Below, in pieces: positions 6,656 through 14,543 of a stretch of DNA of 32,317 nucleotides. The position numbers and the translations under genes are program-made. The DNA lies in the IMG/VR virus record IMGVR_UViG_3300024335_000717, positions 1-32,317 of that record. The stretch is one strand, 5' to 3'. The stretch comes from a virus. The notes under the pieces are model-generated. The model had not been told where the DNA came from and made no database searches. It worked only from the letters and a program-made list of their open reading frames with translations. Numbering within the stretch: position 1 is the first letter of the stretch; every line of letters starts with the position of its first letter.

Positions 6656-7670
6656 TTCCGAAACAAAAATCCTAGTCACCGGTGGTGCTGGGTTCGTTGG
6701 TACAAATTTTATTAACGATTTATTAAATAGAGGTCATAACCCTAAATGTATTGCCGTTATTGACAATATGGAACACGGTACTTATATACCAAAGGTACAT
6801 GACCAAATAGAAAATTTTCATAAAGTAGATATTAGAAATCAATATGTAGAAAACATTATTCAAGAATTTTCTCCTGATTATGTTTATCACTTTGCAGGTT
6901 TAGTTTCTATTTATGACTGTCATGAAGATCCGTATGAAGCTGTTGATAATAATATTCTAGGAAGTATTAATGTAATGAATGGCTGTGTAAAGGCTAATGT
7001 AAAAAGAATCATTTTTAGCGAAACTTCTGCTGTGTATGAAAACTGTGAAATGCCAGAAGCTGGGTTTAATGAAACACAATCAGATCCTACTACAATTTAT
7101 TCTACAACAAAAGCATGCTTGGCATTATTAGCAGAATCATATCAGAGAACCAAAGGATTAAATTATACTGCATTAAGATACTTTAATGTTGCTGGGCCAC
7201 TGCAGGATTATAATAGAACTATACCTCCAGTGTTTGCCGGATTTATTTTAAGAATTAAAGGTAATCATAACCCTATTGTGTTTGGTGATTATATGAAGGC
7301 GAGAGATTATATTGATGTATCTGATGTTAATGCATTTCATATTCTTTGTATGGAAAATGAAGACACTGCAAACCAAACTTTTAATTTAGGAACTGGAAAA
7401 ATGACAAATTTAATGGATCTTAAAAATATGATTGGGGAAATCATGGAAGTAGGTGAAGTACCTTTTGATCATTATGATCCAATTGCAGGTGAAGCTCTAA
7501 ATATCAGAGGAGATATTTCTAAAGCTAAATCAATGGGATGGGAACCTAAAAAAGATATTAGAGATACTATTAAAGAAACTATTGTTTACTTAGAAGAAGA
7601 GATTAAACAAGGTACAATTGATCCTCTAACATTTATGGAAGATTTAGAAATTGAAAAAGTAAAAATATAA
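6648..7670 (+). CDS. NAD-dependent nucleotide-sugar epimerase/dehydratase (GalE-like SDR)
   Basis: Extended short-chain dehydrogenase/reductase of 340 residues acting on nucleotide sugars. TGGAGFVGTN (11-20) is the GxxGxxG NAD-binding loop; the VIDNMEHG acidic region at the end of beta 2 selects NAD(H). HFAGLVSIYD holds the conserved H-x-A-G/A, SETSAVY (124-130) supplies the catalytic Ser/Thr, and YSTTK (151-155) the catalytic Tyr and Lys. ALRYFNVAGP and the later YIDVSDVNAF block fit UDP-glucose 4-epimerase-like enzymes. Length matches GalE (about 338). A short acidic C-terminal extension follows the usual end. Exact substrate and stereochemistry (4-epimerase versus 4,6-dehydratase) cannot be read with certainty. 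It sits 2 bases before the methyltransferase, in the same operon. Confidence 0.9.
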   Translation: MYNSETKILVTGGAGFVGTNFINDLLNRGHNPKCIAVIDNMEHGTYIPKVHDQIENFHKVDIRNQYVENIIQEFSPDYVYHFAGLVSIYDCHEDPYEAVDNNILGSINVMNGCVKANVKRIIFSETSAVYENCEMPEAGFNETQSDPTTIYSTTKACLALLAESYQRTKGLNYTALRYFNVAGPLQDYNRTIPPVFAGFILRIKGNHNPIVFGDYMKARDYIDVSDVNAFHILCMENEDTANQTFNLGTGKMTNLMDLKNMIGEIMEVGEVPFDHYDPIAGEALNIRGDISKAKSMGWEPKKDIRDTIKETIVYLEEEIKQGTIDPLTFMEDLEIEKVKI

Positions 7671-7672
7671 AT

Positions 7673-8935
7673 ATGGAAAAAGAGTTAAAATGGGGTACTA
7701 TAATTCCACTTATTGGAGGTAGTGCAATAGGATGTAAAAAATCTGCAGGTAATGAGCCGGCATTTCATTTAAGTTATGATGCATTTGCCGCTAATGAAAG
7801 TCATATTGAAAAGTATTGGCCAGAAGTACCTATGTATAGATTAGACCACGAAGACTTAGATATACCTAAACAAACTTTTAATGAAGTTGACTATGTAAAT
7901 TCAGTATGTCCTTGTGCAGGTTTATCACAATTAAATTCTGCGAAAGGTAGTGCTGCATCTCGAGGATCTGGTGCAACACAGAATCAATGGATGTATAATT
8001 CATCAGAGTATATTTTAGAAAATGTAAAGCCTAAAGTTCTTTGGGGTGAAAATGCGCCTGGTCTTTTTACTAAGATGGGAGAAGGTGTAGTTGATAGATT
8101 AAAAGCTATTGGTGAAAAATACGGATATAGTTTTTCGTTAATTAAAACTAATACTGAATTGCATGGAATACCACAAAGAAGAATGAGAACCTTTTATTTC
8201 TTTTGGAATACTCCAACAGTTCCTATGTTAAGTTGGAAGTTTAGAGAAAAGAAAAATCTTATTGATTATCTTAATGAAATACCAGAAGATGCTACTCATC
8301 AAGATATGTTTATGGTTGAAGGAAAGGTTACAGACCATTTTAAACCTTATGAATATGTTTTAGAAAAAGAAGGTTTAACTCATTCTGAATTTGCTGCTAA
8401 ATTTAAGAAAGGTACTATTGCTCAATATTTAGAAAAAAATGAATTAATACCTGACTGTATTAAGTGGTTAGAGAAGCATTATCCAAAAAGAGGATTTTCA
8501 AATAAAAAATCTACCAAGACCTTTATTGATATGTTAGAACATCAGCAATATAAAACAAGCCAAGGGTTAGGATATTGGGATGCATCACCACACTTCTTTC
8601 ATGATTCCTTTTCTGCTCTTATTGGTAGAAACATGTTTAACGGAGTTCATCCTATAGAAAATAGATACCTCAATGTAAGAGAGATGCTGCACTTAATGGG
8701 ACTACCACTAGACTTCGGTATTGAAAATCCAAAACAAGTAAATCATATTGCACAAAATGTACCAGTGACTACTGCGATGGATATGGCTGATGAAGTAAAG
8801 AAGTTTTGTAGAGGAGAAGCTAAGATGACTAATTATACTTTTCTAAAGCAAGACAATACGAATCATAAAATTATTGACTCCACTGAAATTGGAACAGAAC
8901 CTAAAAAGAAGTATAAAGTAAAAAGTATAATTTAA
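7673..8935 (+). CDS. DNA (cytosine-5) methyltransferase with variant PCA motif
   Basis: C5-cytosine methyltransferase of 420 residues that would transfer a methyl group (or related one-carbon unit) to DNA cytosine. Motif I is degenerate (PLIGGSAIGC, 12-21). SVCPCAGLS (77-85) is motif IV with the catalytic Cys81, but the usual PCQ reads PCA. VLWGENAPG (122-130) is motif VI (Glu126-Asn127), and GIPQRRMR (165-172) is motif VIII (QxRxR). After a roughly 120-residue variable region, YLNVREMLHLMGLP and HIAQNVPVTTAMDM are motifs IX and X. No restriction enzyme is adjacent, so it is an orphan or self-protecting enzyme. It is embedded between an epimerase and a GT8-like gene, which makes a DNA hypermodification pathway a possibility. 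Target sequence unknown. Confidence 0.85.
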   Translation: MEKELKWGTIIPLIGGSAIGCKKSAGNEPAFHLSYDAFAANESHIEKYWPEVPMYRLDHEDLDIPKQTFNEVDYVNSVCPCAGLSQLNSAKGSAASRGSGATQNQWMYNSSEYILENVKPKVLWGENAPGLFTKMGEGVVDRLKAIGEKYGYSFSLIKTNTELHGIPQRRMRTFYFFWNTPTVPMLSWKFREKKNLIDYLNEIPEDATHQDMFMVEGKVTDHFKPYEYVLEKEGLTHSEFAAKFKKGTIAQYLEKNELIPDCIKWLEKHYPKRGFSNKKSTKTFIDMLEHQQYKTSQGLGYWDASPHFFHDSFSALIGRNMFNGVHPIENRYLNVREMLHLMGLPLDFGIENPKQVNHIAQNVPVTTAMDMADEVKKFCRGEAKMTNYTFLKQDNTNHKIIDSTEIGTEPKKKYKVKSII

Positions 8936-8946
8936 TTTTAATAACT

Positions 8947-9963
8947 ATGAAAGATAATGCGTTAGCGATAGGAGTATCAAGCCTTGAATTTACAAACATC
9001 CTATGTAGCTATTACCCTAAAGGTATAAAAGAAAACTTTGATATTTACCTATTTGTAGATGATAGCAAAATAGATTTGGATAAACTTAAAGGTATCTTTA
9101 AAGAACATGATTTAGACATTTTTAAAAATGCAAAAATTATTATTTTAAATGACCTCTATGATTACTATATAGAAAAACATGGATATGAAGGTAAGGCAAA
9201 AGAATTCTTATTAAGCCATGGTTGCTTATTTAAAATCTTAATGCCTATTTATCTAAAAGAAAAATTTGGAGTTAAGAGAACTCTTGTGTCCGATGACGAT
9301 GTGTTTATTTTAAATGACATTAGCTATATGTGGGAGGAGTATGAAGAGTTCGGTATTAAAAAGGAAAATTTATTTTATATTAGAAATAAAGATAAGCATG
9401 AAGTAGTGGCTGCCTTCAATGAAATATTTGAATCAAATTTTACTTTAGAAGAATTAAATGCACTTTCAATAAATGCAGGAAATATAATTTATGGAGAAGA
9501 TCCTAAACTAGAATATTACTTTGAAAGATTTATGAAGCATTCCTTTATTCATCATCAGTATTTTAATTTTACTGGATATACCAGCTGGACCGTAGAACAA
9601 AGATTCCATCATTTCAATATACATAGGTATTTAGCAGAAGGTAGAAAAGTTAAATTTACAGAAAGTAAAGACTTGAGGCTAATGCAAAATAGAGATAAGA
9701 TGATGAAGGCTGGTACTCCACCTGACAAATACCTTAAAGTAGTTGTACCATCAATTATTCATTATGCAATAGGAACTAAAAAAGCATTATGGCTCAATGA
9801 TTTTTTACCTGGTCTTGAATGGAGGTATGGGTTTGTCTATGAAGCTAAATATGAATTAAAAGATATTCTATATAATAAAGATTGGGTTCCACCTTCATTT
9901 AAGAGTGTACAAAAAACCGGATTCAACTTAGAATCAGATTTTACAACTAAGTCTGTATTTTAG
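8947..9963 (+). CDS. GT8-like glycosyltransferase
   Basis: Protein of 338 residues resembling retaining GT-A enzymes of family 8. RTLVSDDDVFIL (111-122) holds the DxD metal site (Asp116-118) after an alpha/beta N-terminus. LSINAGNIIYGED matches the N-A/S-G segment that shapes the donor site. SIIHYAIGTKKALWL (269-283) matches the C-terminal H-x-x-G-x-x-K-x-W motif of GT8 enzymes. The end of the protein has a short tail, FKSVQKTGFNLES (318-330), which recurs almost intact in the WavE-like protein at 10779-11717 although the two proteins are otherwise unrelated. It follows the methyltransferase by 11 bases. No signal peptide or membrane segment is evident. Sugar specificity is not predictable. 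Confidence 0.68.
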   Translation: MKDNALAIGVSSLEFTNILCSYYPKGIKENFDIYLFVDDSKIDLDKLKGIFKEHDLDIFKNAKIIILNDLYDYYIEKHGYEGKAKEFLLSHGCLFKILMPIYLKEKFGVKRTLVSDDDVFILNDISYMWEEYEEFGIKKENLFYIRNKDKHEVVAAFNEIFESNFTLEELNALSINAGNIIYGEDPKLEYYFERFMKHSFIHHQYFNFTGYTSWTVEQRFHHFNIHRYLAEGRKVKFTESKDLRLMQNRDKMMKAGTPPDKYLKVVVPSIIHYAIGTKKALWLNDFLPGLEWRYGFVYEAKYELKDILYNKDWVPPSFKSVQKTGFNLESDFTTKSVF

Positions 9964-9964
9964 C

Positions 9965-9999
9965 TTAAACTAAGTAACAATAATCAATATAATAATAAA
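9965..9999 (+). promoter_or_regulatory. Two-part promoter-like element before the clamp gene
   Basis: TTAAACTAAGTA at 9965 and TATAATAATAAA at 9988, separated by 23 bases start to start, 15 bases before the clamp start codon. This is the best match to the element shared with the polymerase, uvsX, gp41, HAD and gene 55 leaders. Confidence 0.65.
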
Positions 10000-10014
10000 C
10001 AAATAAATTTTTAA

Positions 10015-10764
10015 ATGGAAACAACTATTAACAAAATTGACGGTTATGAACTAAGTTCATTCGTTCGCAAATTACTTCCAATTGACAAATTCATCTTTAT
10101 GAAAATAGCAAAAGAAGGTACAGTATCTTCAGTGTATTTTCCAGAGAGAGATGCTGTAAAATTGGTTAACACCCCAACTTCTGATATCTTTGACGCTGAT
10201 ATTAAAGAACCAGTAAAAGTAAGTTTTTACAATGGTAGTAAAGTTATTGATGCATTAAGCCATTTTAATGGTGATGTAAAAGGTCGCATTAAGTATACTG
10301 AATACGATGGAGAATTAATGGCAAGTGATTTTATTTTAGAAAATGAAGATCTACAAATTAATTTGGCATGTACCGATCCTTCATTATCATTTATGGAAAT
10401 GAGTAAAGAAGAAACTGATAGAGCATTCGGTACTGATTCTAAAATGTTTGATTTTGATTTACTTACAACTCATGTAGATAAAATGAAATCATTATTTAAC
10501 CTTGATAAAGACGAAGATATCTTTACTCTTTATATTGGAGAAAAAGGAATTAATATTAAAGGTACATCTTATGACGCTACATTATGTCATTCTTATGATT
10601 CAAATGTAGAAAAAGGTGCAAAGGTTGTTATTTATAAAAAGTATATTAATCTTTTAGATAAGGAAAATTATAAAGTAAGTGTTTGTGAAAATAAAGTAGT
10701 ATTTAAATCTCTTGATACTAATACACACTTAACTGTTGCTGTTGCTATAACAGACGAAGATTAA
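10015..10764 (+). CDS. 45: Sliding clamp (gp45-like DNA polymerase processivity factor)
   Basis: Protein of 249 residues read as the trimeric ring clamp that tethers the phage polymerase and, in T4, also activates late transcription with gp55/gp33. Primary-sequence identity to T4 gp45 is low, but the order of elements fits. An N-terminal domain ends near residue 120, followed by FDFDLLTTHVDKMKSLFNL with DIFTLYIGEKGINIKG, as in the second clamp domain. The closing strands KENYKVSVCENKVVF and THLTVAVAIT match the T4 pattern of a Gly/Glu-N-Y-K-hydrophobic strand and a final VVALEAD-like strand. It is slightly longer than T4 gp45 (228). Position next to the polymerase fragment and a replication-type promoter element support the call. 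The remaining doubt is the low identity. Confidence 0.75.
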   Translation: METTINKIDGYELSSFVRKLLPIDKFIFMKIAKEGTVSSVYFPERDAVKLVNTPTSDIFDADIKEPVKVSFYNGSKVIDALSHFNGDVKGRIKYTEYDGELMASDFILENEDLQINLACTDPSLSFMEMSKEETDRAFGTDSKMFDFDLLTTHVDKMKSLFNLDKDEDIFTLYIGEKGINIKGTSYDATLCHSYDSNVEKGAKVVIYKKYINLLDKENYKVSVCENKVVFKSLDTNTHLTVAVAITDED

Positions 10765-10778
10765 ATACTATTGTGTTG

Positions 10779-11717
10779 ATGGAAAAAATTGACATTGTAT
10801 TACAAGGTCCATATAATGATTATGTTGATGAGATTGCCTTACATTACTTATCATTAAGCTTTGTCAATAATATAATTATTTCTCATCACACCTCCGATAC
10901 TAAAGAAAGATTAATTCATAAACAGATAAAATTCATTGCTACCGATAAAGTTAAACCTATCGGTAGCGGTAATGAAAATCTGCAAATTATATCTTCTTTG
11001 GCAGGCGTAAAGGCTGCAACTACAGATTTTGTTGTAAAAATGAGAAATGATCAAAAGTATACTTTGGATTCTATGAAGGCTATGTATGACTTTTATAATC
11101 AAAACTCTGATAAAGAAGTTTCTTTTTTAGATGATTCATCTAAGCCATGTAATAGAATCTGTGTAGCTGGTAATTTTTCTCATTTACCATTTCATCCTAG
11201 AGATCATATTTTTTGGGGTAATAAAAATGACTTAATTGATTTATTCAGTTTACCTTTAGATGAATATGATATCTATCAAAGACTAGATAATCGTGATGAT
11301 GATATAGTTGATGTTATTAATAAGAAAGGTGTTGATTGGATTTTAACTGATCCTATACATCCACCTTCCGAAATGGTAAAAAAGCACAACATCTCATGGA
11401 TATTTTATGAACAACCACCAGAAGAAAATTATAGTATGCCGTTAATAAGAACTGAGACAAGGATAGCTTTAAATTATATAGCTAAATTTGATCCAACGGT
11501 AAATGCATTTTTATCTAACCCTAAAGAATATGTACATGATGGTGCTCCTAATTATTATGAAGCATTAAACATAAGTAATGATTTAACACCTAAGGTTTTT
11601 AAATCCTTTCCAAAAACCGGTATTGATTTATCATGTCCAAATAATAATTGGAGTAATTACCCATACGATCAACAATACAATCAATACGGAGAAAGATGGC
11701 ATGAAGATAATGTTTAA
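10779..11717 (+). CDS. WavE-like lipopolysaccharide biosynthesis protein
   Basis: Protein of 312 residues matching the WavE family, named from the Vibrio LPS core cluster and probably glycosyltransferase-like. The N-terminus IDIVLQGPYND gives the family's V-x-Q-G-P opening. GSGNENLQIISSLAGVKAA, followed by TTDFVVKMRNDQ, matches the diagnostic N-x-N-x-Q-I-x-S-x-x-x-G-L-x-x-A block and its K-x-R-x-D end, in which the Asp may bind metal. I chose ATG 10779 over GTG 10773 and TTG 10776 because homologous sequence begins with MEKIDIV. The C-terminal tail FKSFPKTGIDLSC (274-286) nearly repeats the tail of the GT8-like protein. The gene sits between two replication genes, so it travels in the same transcript region but presumably acts in glycan assembly. 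Confidence 0.75.
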   Translation: MEKIDIVLQGPYNDYVDEIALHYLSLSFVNNIIISHHTSDTKERLIHKQIKFIATDKVKPIGSGNENLQIISSLAGVKAATTDFVVKMRNDQKYTLDSMKAMYDFYNQNSDKEVSFLDDSSKPCNRICVAGNFSHLPFHPRDHIFWGNKNDLIDLFSLPLDEYDIYQRLDNRDDDIVDVINKKGVDWILTDPIHPPSEMVKKHNISWIFYEQPPEENYSMPLIRTETRIALNYIAKFDPTVNAFLSNPKEYVHDGAPNYYEALNISNDLTPKVFKSFPKTGIDLSCPNNNWSNYPYDQQYNQYGERWHEDNV

Positions 11718-11749
11718 ACTAAGTATAACTTTACCATATAAAAAATAAA
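11714..11749 (+). promoter_or_regulatory. Two-part promoter-like element before the polymerase C-half
   Basis: TTAAACTAAGTA at 11714 (overlapping the stop of the preceding gene) and TATAAAAAATAAA at 11737, 23 bases apart. Between them TATAACTTTACCA is nearly repeated in the gp41 leader, so the two leaders share about 35 bases. Confidence 0.65.
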
Positions 11750-11751
11750 AA

Positions 11752-12870
11752 ATGACAGAGGAATTACAAAAAATTAACGAGGAGGCTTCAAAATTTTACA
11801 ATTATGAACAGGCTGTAAAATTAATGCTTAACTCTATTTATGGTGCATTTGGTAATCCTTACTTTTATTTCTTCAATGTTGATATTGCAGAAACCATTAC
11901 TCTCCAAGGTAAAGATGCAATTCTTTACACTGAAGATTTAGTTAACAAATATTTTAAAGAATATTGGCATAAAGATAAATCAGCTCATGAAGCTATGGGA
12001 ATAACCGTAACTGGTAAAATTGAAAAACCTGTTGGTATTTATATTGATACAGATTCAGTATATGTAAAGTTTGAGGAACTGATTAAAAAATGCGAGGGGT
12101 GGGAAGGCGATGAAAAAGAATTCATTTTAAAGCTATATGAAGTAAGACTTAAATCTTATATAGAAAAAATTCTACAAGTTTATGCTGATAATAATAATGC
12201 AGAAAACTTTTTATCATTTGAATTAGAAAGTATTGCCAAGAATGCAATATGGTTGGCTAAGAAAAAATACATGCAGAATATTGTTTGGAAGGATCCGGAT
12301 ATTCATTATGATGATCTTTCTAAAATTAGTTCTAAAGGATTTGAAATTATACAGTCATCTACTCCAATTTTTGCTAGAGAAAAACTAAAGGAATTACTAA
12401 CATACATATTCTCGGTTAGCGAATTAGACATGGGAGACTTTGCTGCATTACTTAAAGATATAAAAAGACAATTTAGATTAGCAAATGTTGATCAAATCTG
12501 TTTCTCACGAAAGGTAAATAATTATCAAAAGTATATTGTGAATGATTATGAAAATTTTGAAATTGCATCTAAATGCCCAATCGGTGTAAGATCTGCAGGT
12601 TATCATAATTACCTTTTAAATAATTCTGGACTTAAAGGAAAATATCAACCGTTAGGAAATGGTGAAAAATGTAAAATGTATTTTTCAAATGATACTTCAT
12701 GTGATGTATTTGCATTTGCCCCAGGTGATTATCCTTATGAATTTGCGCCTAAGATTGATTATGATAGGCAATTTGAAAAAACTATATTAGATCCAATTAA
12801 CCGAGTTGTAACTGCAATGGGTTTTAAAGGATTTAATAGAAACTTGATTTACACAACAAGTTTATTTTAA
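11752..12870 (+). CDS. 43: Family B DNA polymerase, C-terminal half (split gp43)
   Basis: C-terminal portion of the T4-like replicative DNA polymerase, 372 residues. It begins just before motif B (KLMLNSIYG, 23-31) and contains motif C (YIDTDS, 97-102; catalytic Asp99 and Asp101). A palm/thumb region follows with AKKKYMQNIVW (KKRY-like) and KGFEIIQSSTP. It ends LIYTTSLF, like the clamp-binding C-terminus of gp43 (SLDFLF). T4 gp43 has 898 residues; this matches roughly its last 350. The 3'-5' exonuclease domain and palm motif A are absent, and the sequence just upstream is an unrelated gene. It has its own ATG and promoter-like leader, so it is a genuine split polymerase rather than a frameshift. 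The N-terminal half must be encoded outside this window. The two parts presumably assemble. Confidence 0.95.
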   Translation: MTEELQKINEEASKFYNYEQAVKLMLNSIYGAFGNPYFYFFNVDIAETITLQGKDAILYTEDLVNKYFKEYWHKDKSAHEAMGITVTGKIEKPVGIYIDTDSVYVKFEELIKKCEGWEGDEKEFILKLYEVRLKSYIEKILQVYADNNNAENFLSFELESIAKNAIWLAKKKYMQNIVWKDPDIHYDDLSKISSKGFEIIQSSTPIFAREKLKELLTYIFSVSELDMGDFAALLKDIKRQFRLANVDQICFSRKVNNYQKYIVNDYENFEIASKCPIGVRSAGYHNYLLNNSGLKGKYQPLGNGEKCKMYFSNDTSCDVFAFAPGDYPYEFAPKIDYDRQFEKTILDPINRVVTAMGFKGFNRNLIYTTSLF

Positions 12871-12884
12871 AATAAAAATTAAAT

Positions 12885-14501
12885 ATGGAGAAGAGATTAG
12901 AAAATCTAAAAGAACAAACAAAGATTATAAATATATGTAAACTTGCATTACAATCTGGTGGTGATATAAGACCTTTAGTTATTCCATCTCATGAAACTGG
13001 TGGCGATGGTTTAACAAACGGAAACATCATTAACGTTGACGGTAAATGGCTATTAAATATTAGAAGAGTTGCATATGCACTATTTCATTCAGAAAAAGAT
13101 CAAAAGTTCCCTTCACCCTGGGGGCCTTTGGTGTATTTTAATCCTGAGGATGATATAACTCTAAGAACTACAAATTACATTTGCGAACTTAACACTGACA
13201 ACTTAACTATGACAAGTTGGAATAAGGTTGATACTAGTAAATTAGACGTAACTCCTATTTGGGAATTTATAGGTCTTGAAGATGTTAGGTTAGCTCATTG
13301 GGATAACACTCTATACCAAACTGGAGTACGTAGAGATACTACACCTAATGGTGAAGGTCGGATGGAACTATCCACGGTTAAAAAATCAGGATGCTGTAAT
13401 TGGAAAGAAACGCAGCGACAAAGAATATCTACACCTGATGGCAAATCTAATGCCGAAGGGGGATCTTATTGTGAAAAGAATTGGATGCCTATTAATGATT
13501 TACCATATCATTACGTTAAATGGACTAACCCAACAGAGGTGGTTAAGACTAATCCTAATGATGGTACAACTGAAATTGTTGCTATGAATACCAACCCTGG
13601 GTTTGATACACCAAGAGATATGCGGGGATCATCTAATGTAATTAGGTATAAAAACATGTGGGTTGCTATAATTCATGAATGTGATCTTTGGTATGACATA
13701 GATGAAAAGAAAGATGCTGTATACCATCACAGAATTGTTTGCTGGGATGATAATTGGAATATCATAAAAATGAGTGATACTTTTAATTTTATGACAGGGC
13801 AAGTTGAATTTACATGCGGTATAGGATTAGAAGACGGTAATTTTTTAATACCGTTCGGCTTCCAAGATCATTCTTCATACATCTTAAAGCTACCAACATC
13901 AGTATTCGATTTTTTAATTGGCGGTTATATGCCCGAGGAAACAGTAGTCACATACAAAGAAAATGCTATTACAAACTTTATAAATGATCCTCATAATGGA
14001 TTAACTGCATTTAATTTAGCCGAGTGGTATTTTAGTAAAGGCCAGTGTTCTTCTGCATTAGGGTTTTATTCCAGGGCTGCTGAATATTCAACTGATGAAA
14101 ATATAATTTACCAAGCAGTATATCAAATGGCCAATTGTTTATCCGGCCTAGGACGGCGAGATAATGCCGAAGAATTAATGTGGATGAAAACTATTGAACA
14201 TGATCCTGAAAGACCGGAAGCTTATTTGGCATTATCAAGATGGTATTCATGGAGAAATCAACCAAATAAAGCATATTATTTTGCAAGCATAGGAATGAAA
14301 GCTAAAAAGAAAGGATTACCTATGACTGAACATTCATCGTATTCTGATAAAGATTTAGAATTTCAATACATTCTGTTTTCAAGTTATGATGGAAAGTATG
14401 ATGCTAAGTTTAAATTGCTACAGGATTCGGTTAATCAAGGGGCAGACTATCCATGGCTTTCATACCACGCAGACAAATGGAATATTAAAAAGAATATTTA
14501 A
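12885..14501 (+). CDS. Beta-propeller (GH130/GH43-like) protein with C-terminal TPR repeats
   Basis: Protein of 538 residues in two parts. Residues about 30-360 look like a five-bladed beta-propeller of the GH43/GH130 glycosidase-phosphorylase type. IGLEDVRLAHWDNTLYQTGV resembles the G-x-E-D-P-R segment of that fold, and the later blocks are NVIRYKNMWVAIIHECDLWY, TGQVEFTCGIGLEDGNFLIP and FGFQDHSSYI. Residues about 370-500 contain TPR-like helical pairs (GLTAFNLAEWYFSKGQCSSA, IIYQAVYQMANCLSGLGRRD, PEAYLALSRWYSWRNQPNKA). A Pro is lacking in the GxED(P)R motif (GLEDVR), so catalysis is uncertain. It could be a glycan-processing enzyme or a glycosyltransferase-associated protein. It lies between the polymerase fragment and uvsX, 14 bases after the former. 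Fold calls are inference; I do not know its substrate. Confidence 0.5.
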   Translation: MEKRLENLKEQTKIINICKLALQSGGDIRPLVIPSHETGGDGLTNGNIINVDGKWLLNIRRVAYALFHSEKDQKFPSPWGPLVYFNPEDDITLRTTNYICELNTDNLTMTSWNKVDTSKLDVTPIWEFIGLEDVRLAHWDNTLYQTGVRRDTTPNGEGRMELSTVKKSGCCNWKETQRQRISTPDGKSNAEGGSYCEKNWMPINDLPYHYVKWTNPTEVVKTNPNDGTTEIVAMNTNPGFDTPRDMRGSSNVIRYKNMWVAIIHECDLWYDIDEKKDAVYHHRIVCWDDNWNIIKMSDTFNFMTGQVEFTCGIGLEDGNFLIPFGFQDHSSYILKLPTSVFDFLIGGYMPEETVVTYKENAITNFINDPHNGLTAFNLAEWYFSKGQCSSALGFYSRAAEYSTDENIIYQAVYQMANCLSGLGRRDNAEELMWMKTIEHDPERPEAYLALSRWYSWRNQPNKAYYFASIGMKAKKKGLPMTEHSSYSDKDLEFQYILFSSYDGKYDAKFKLLQDSVNQGADYPWLSYHADKWNIKKNI

Positions 14502-14532
14502 ACAAACCTCATATCCTCTATATAATAATAAA
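14498..14532 (+). promoter_or_regulatory. Two-part promoter-like element before uvsX
   Basis: TTAAACAAACCT at 14498, which includes the TAA stop of the preceding gene, and TATAATAATAAA at 14521, 23 bases apart. The second box lies 11 bases before the uvsX start codon. Confidence 0.6.
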
Positions 14533-14543
14533 ATAAAACAACT

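Noticed and set aside
13348-13587. Alternative + strand frames inside and after the propeller-TPR gene (also 14386-14574)
   Set aside because: They are out-of-frame overlaps with a continuous gene, or with the uvsX start, and have no recognisable features.
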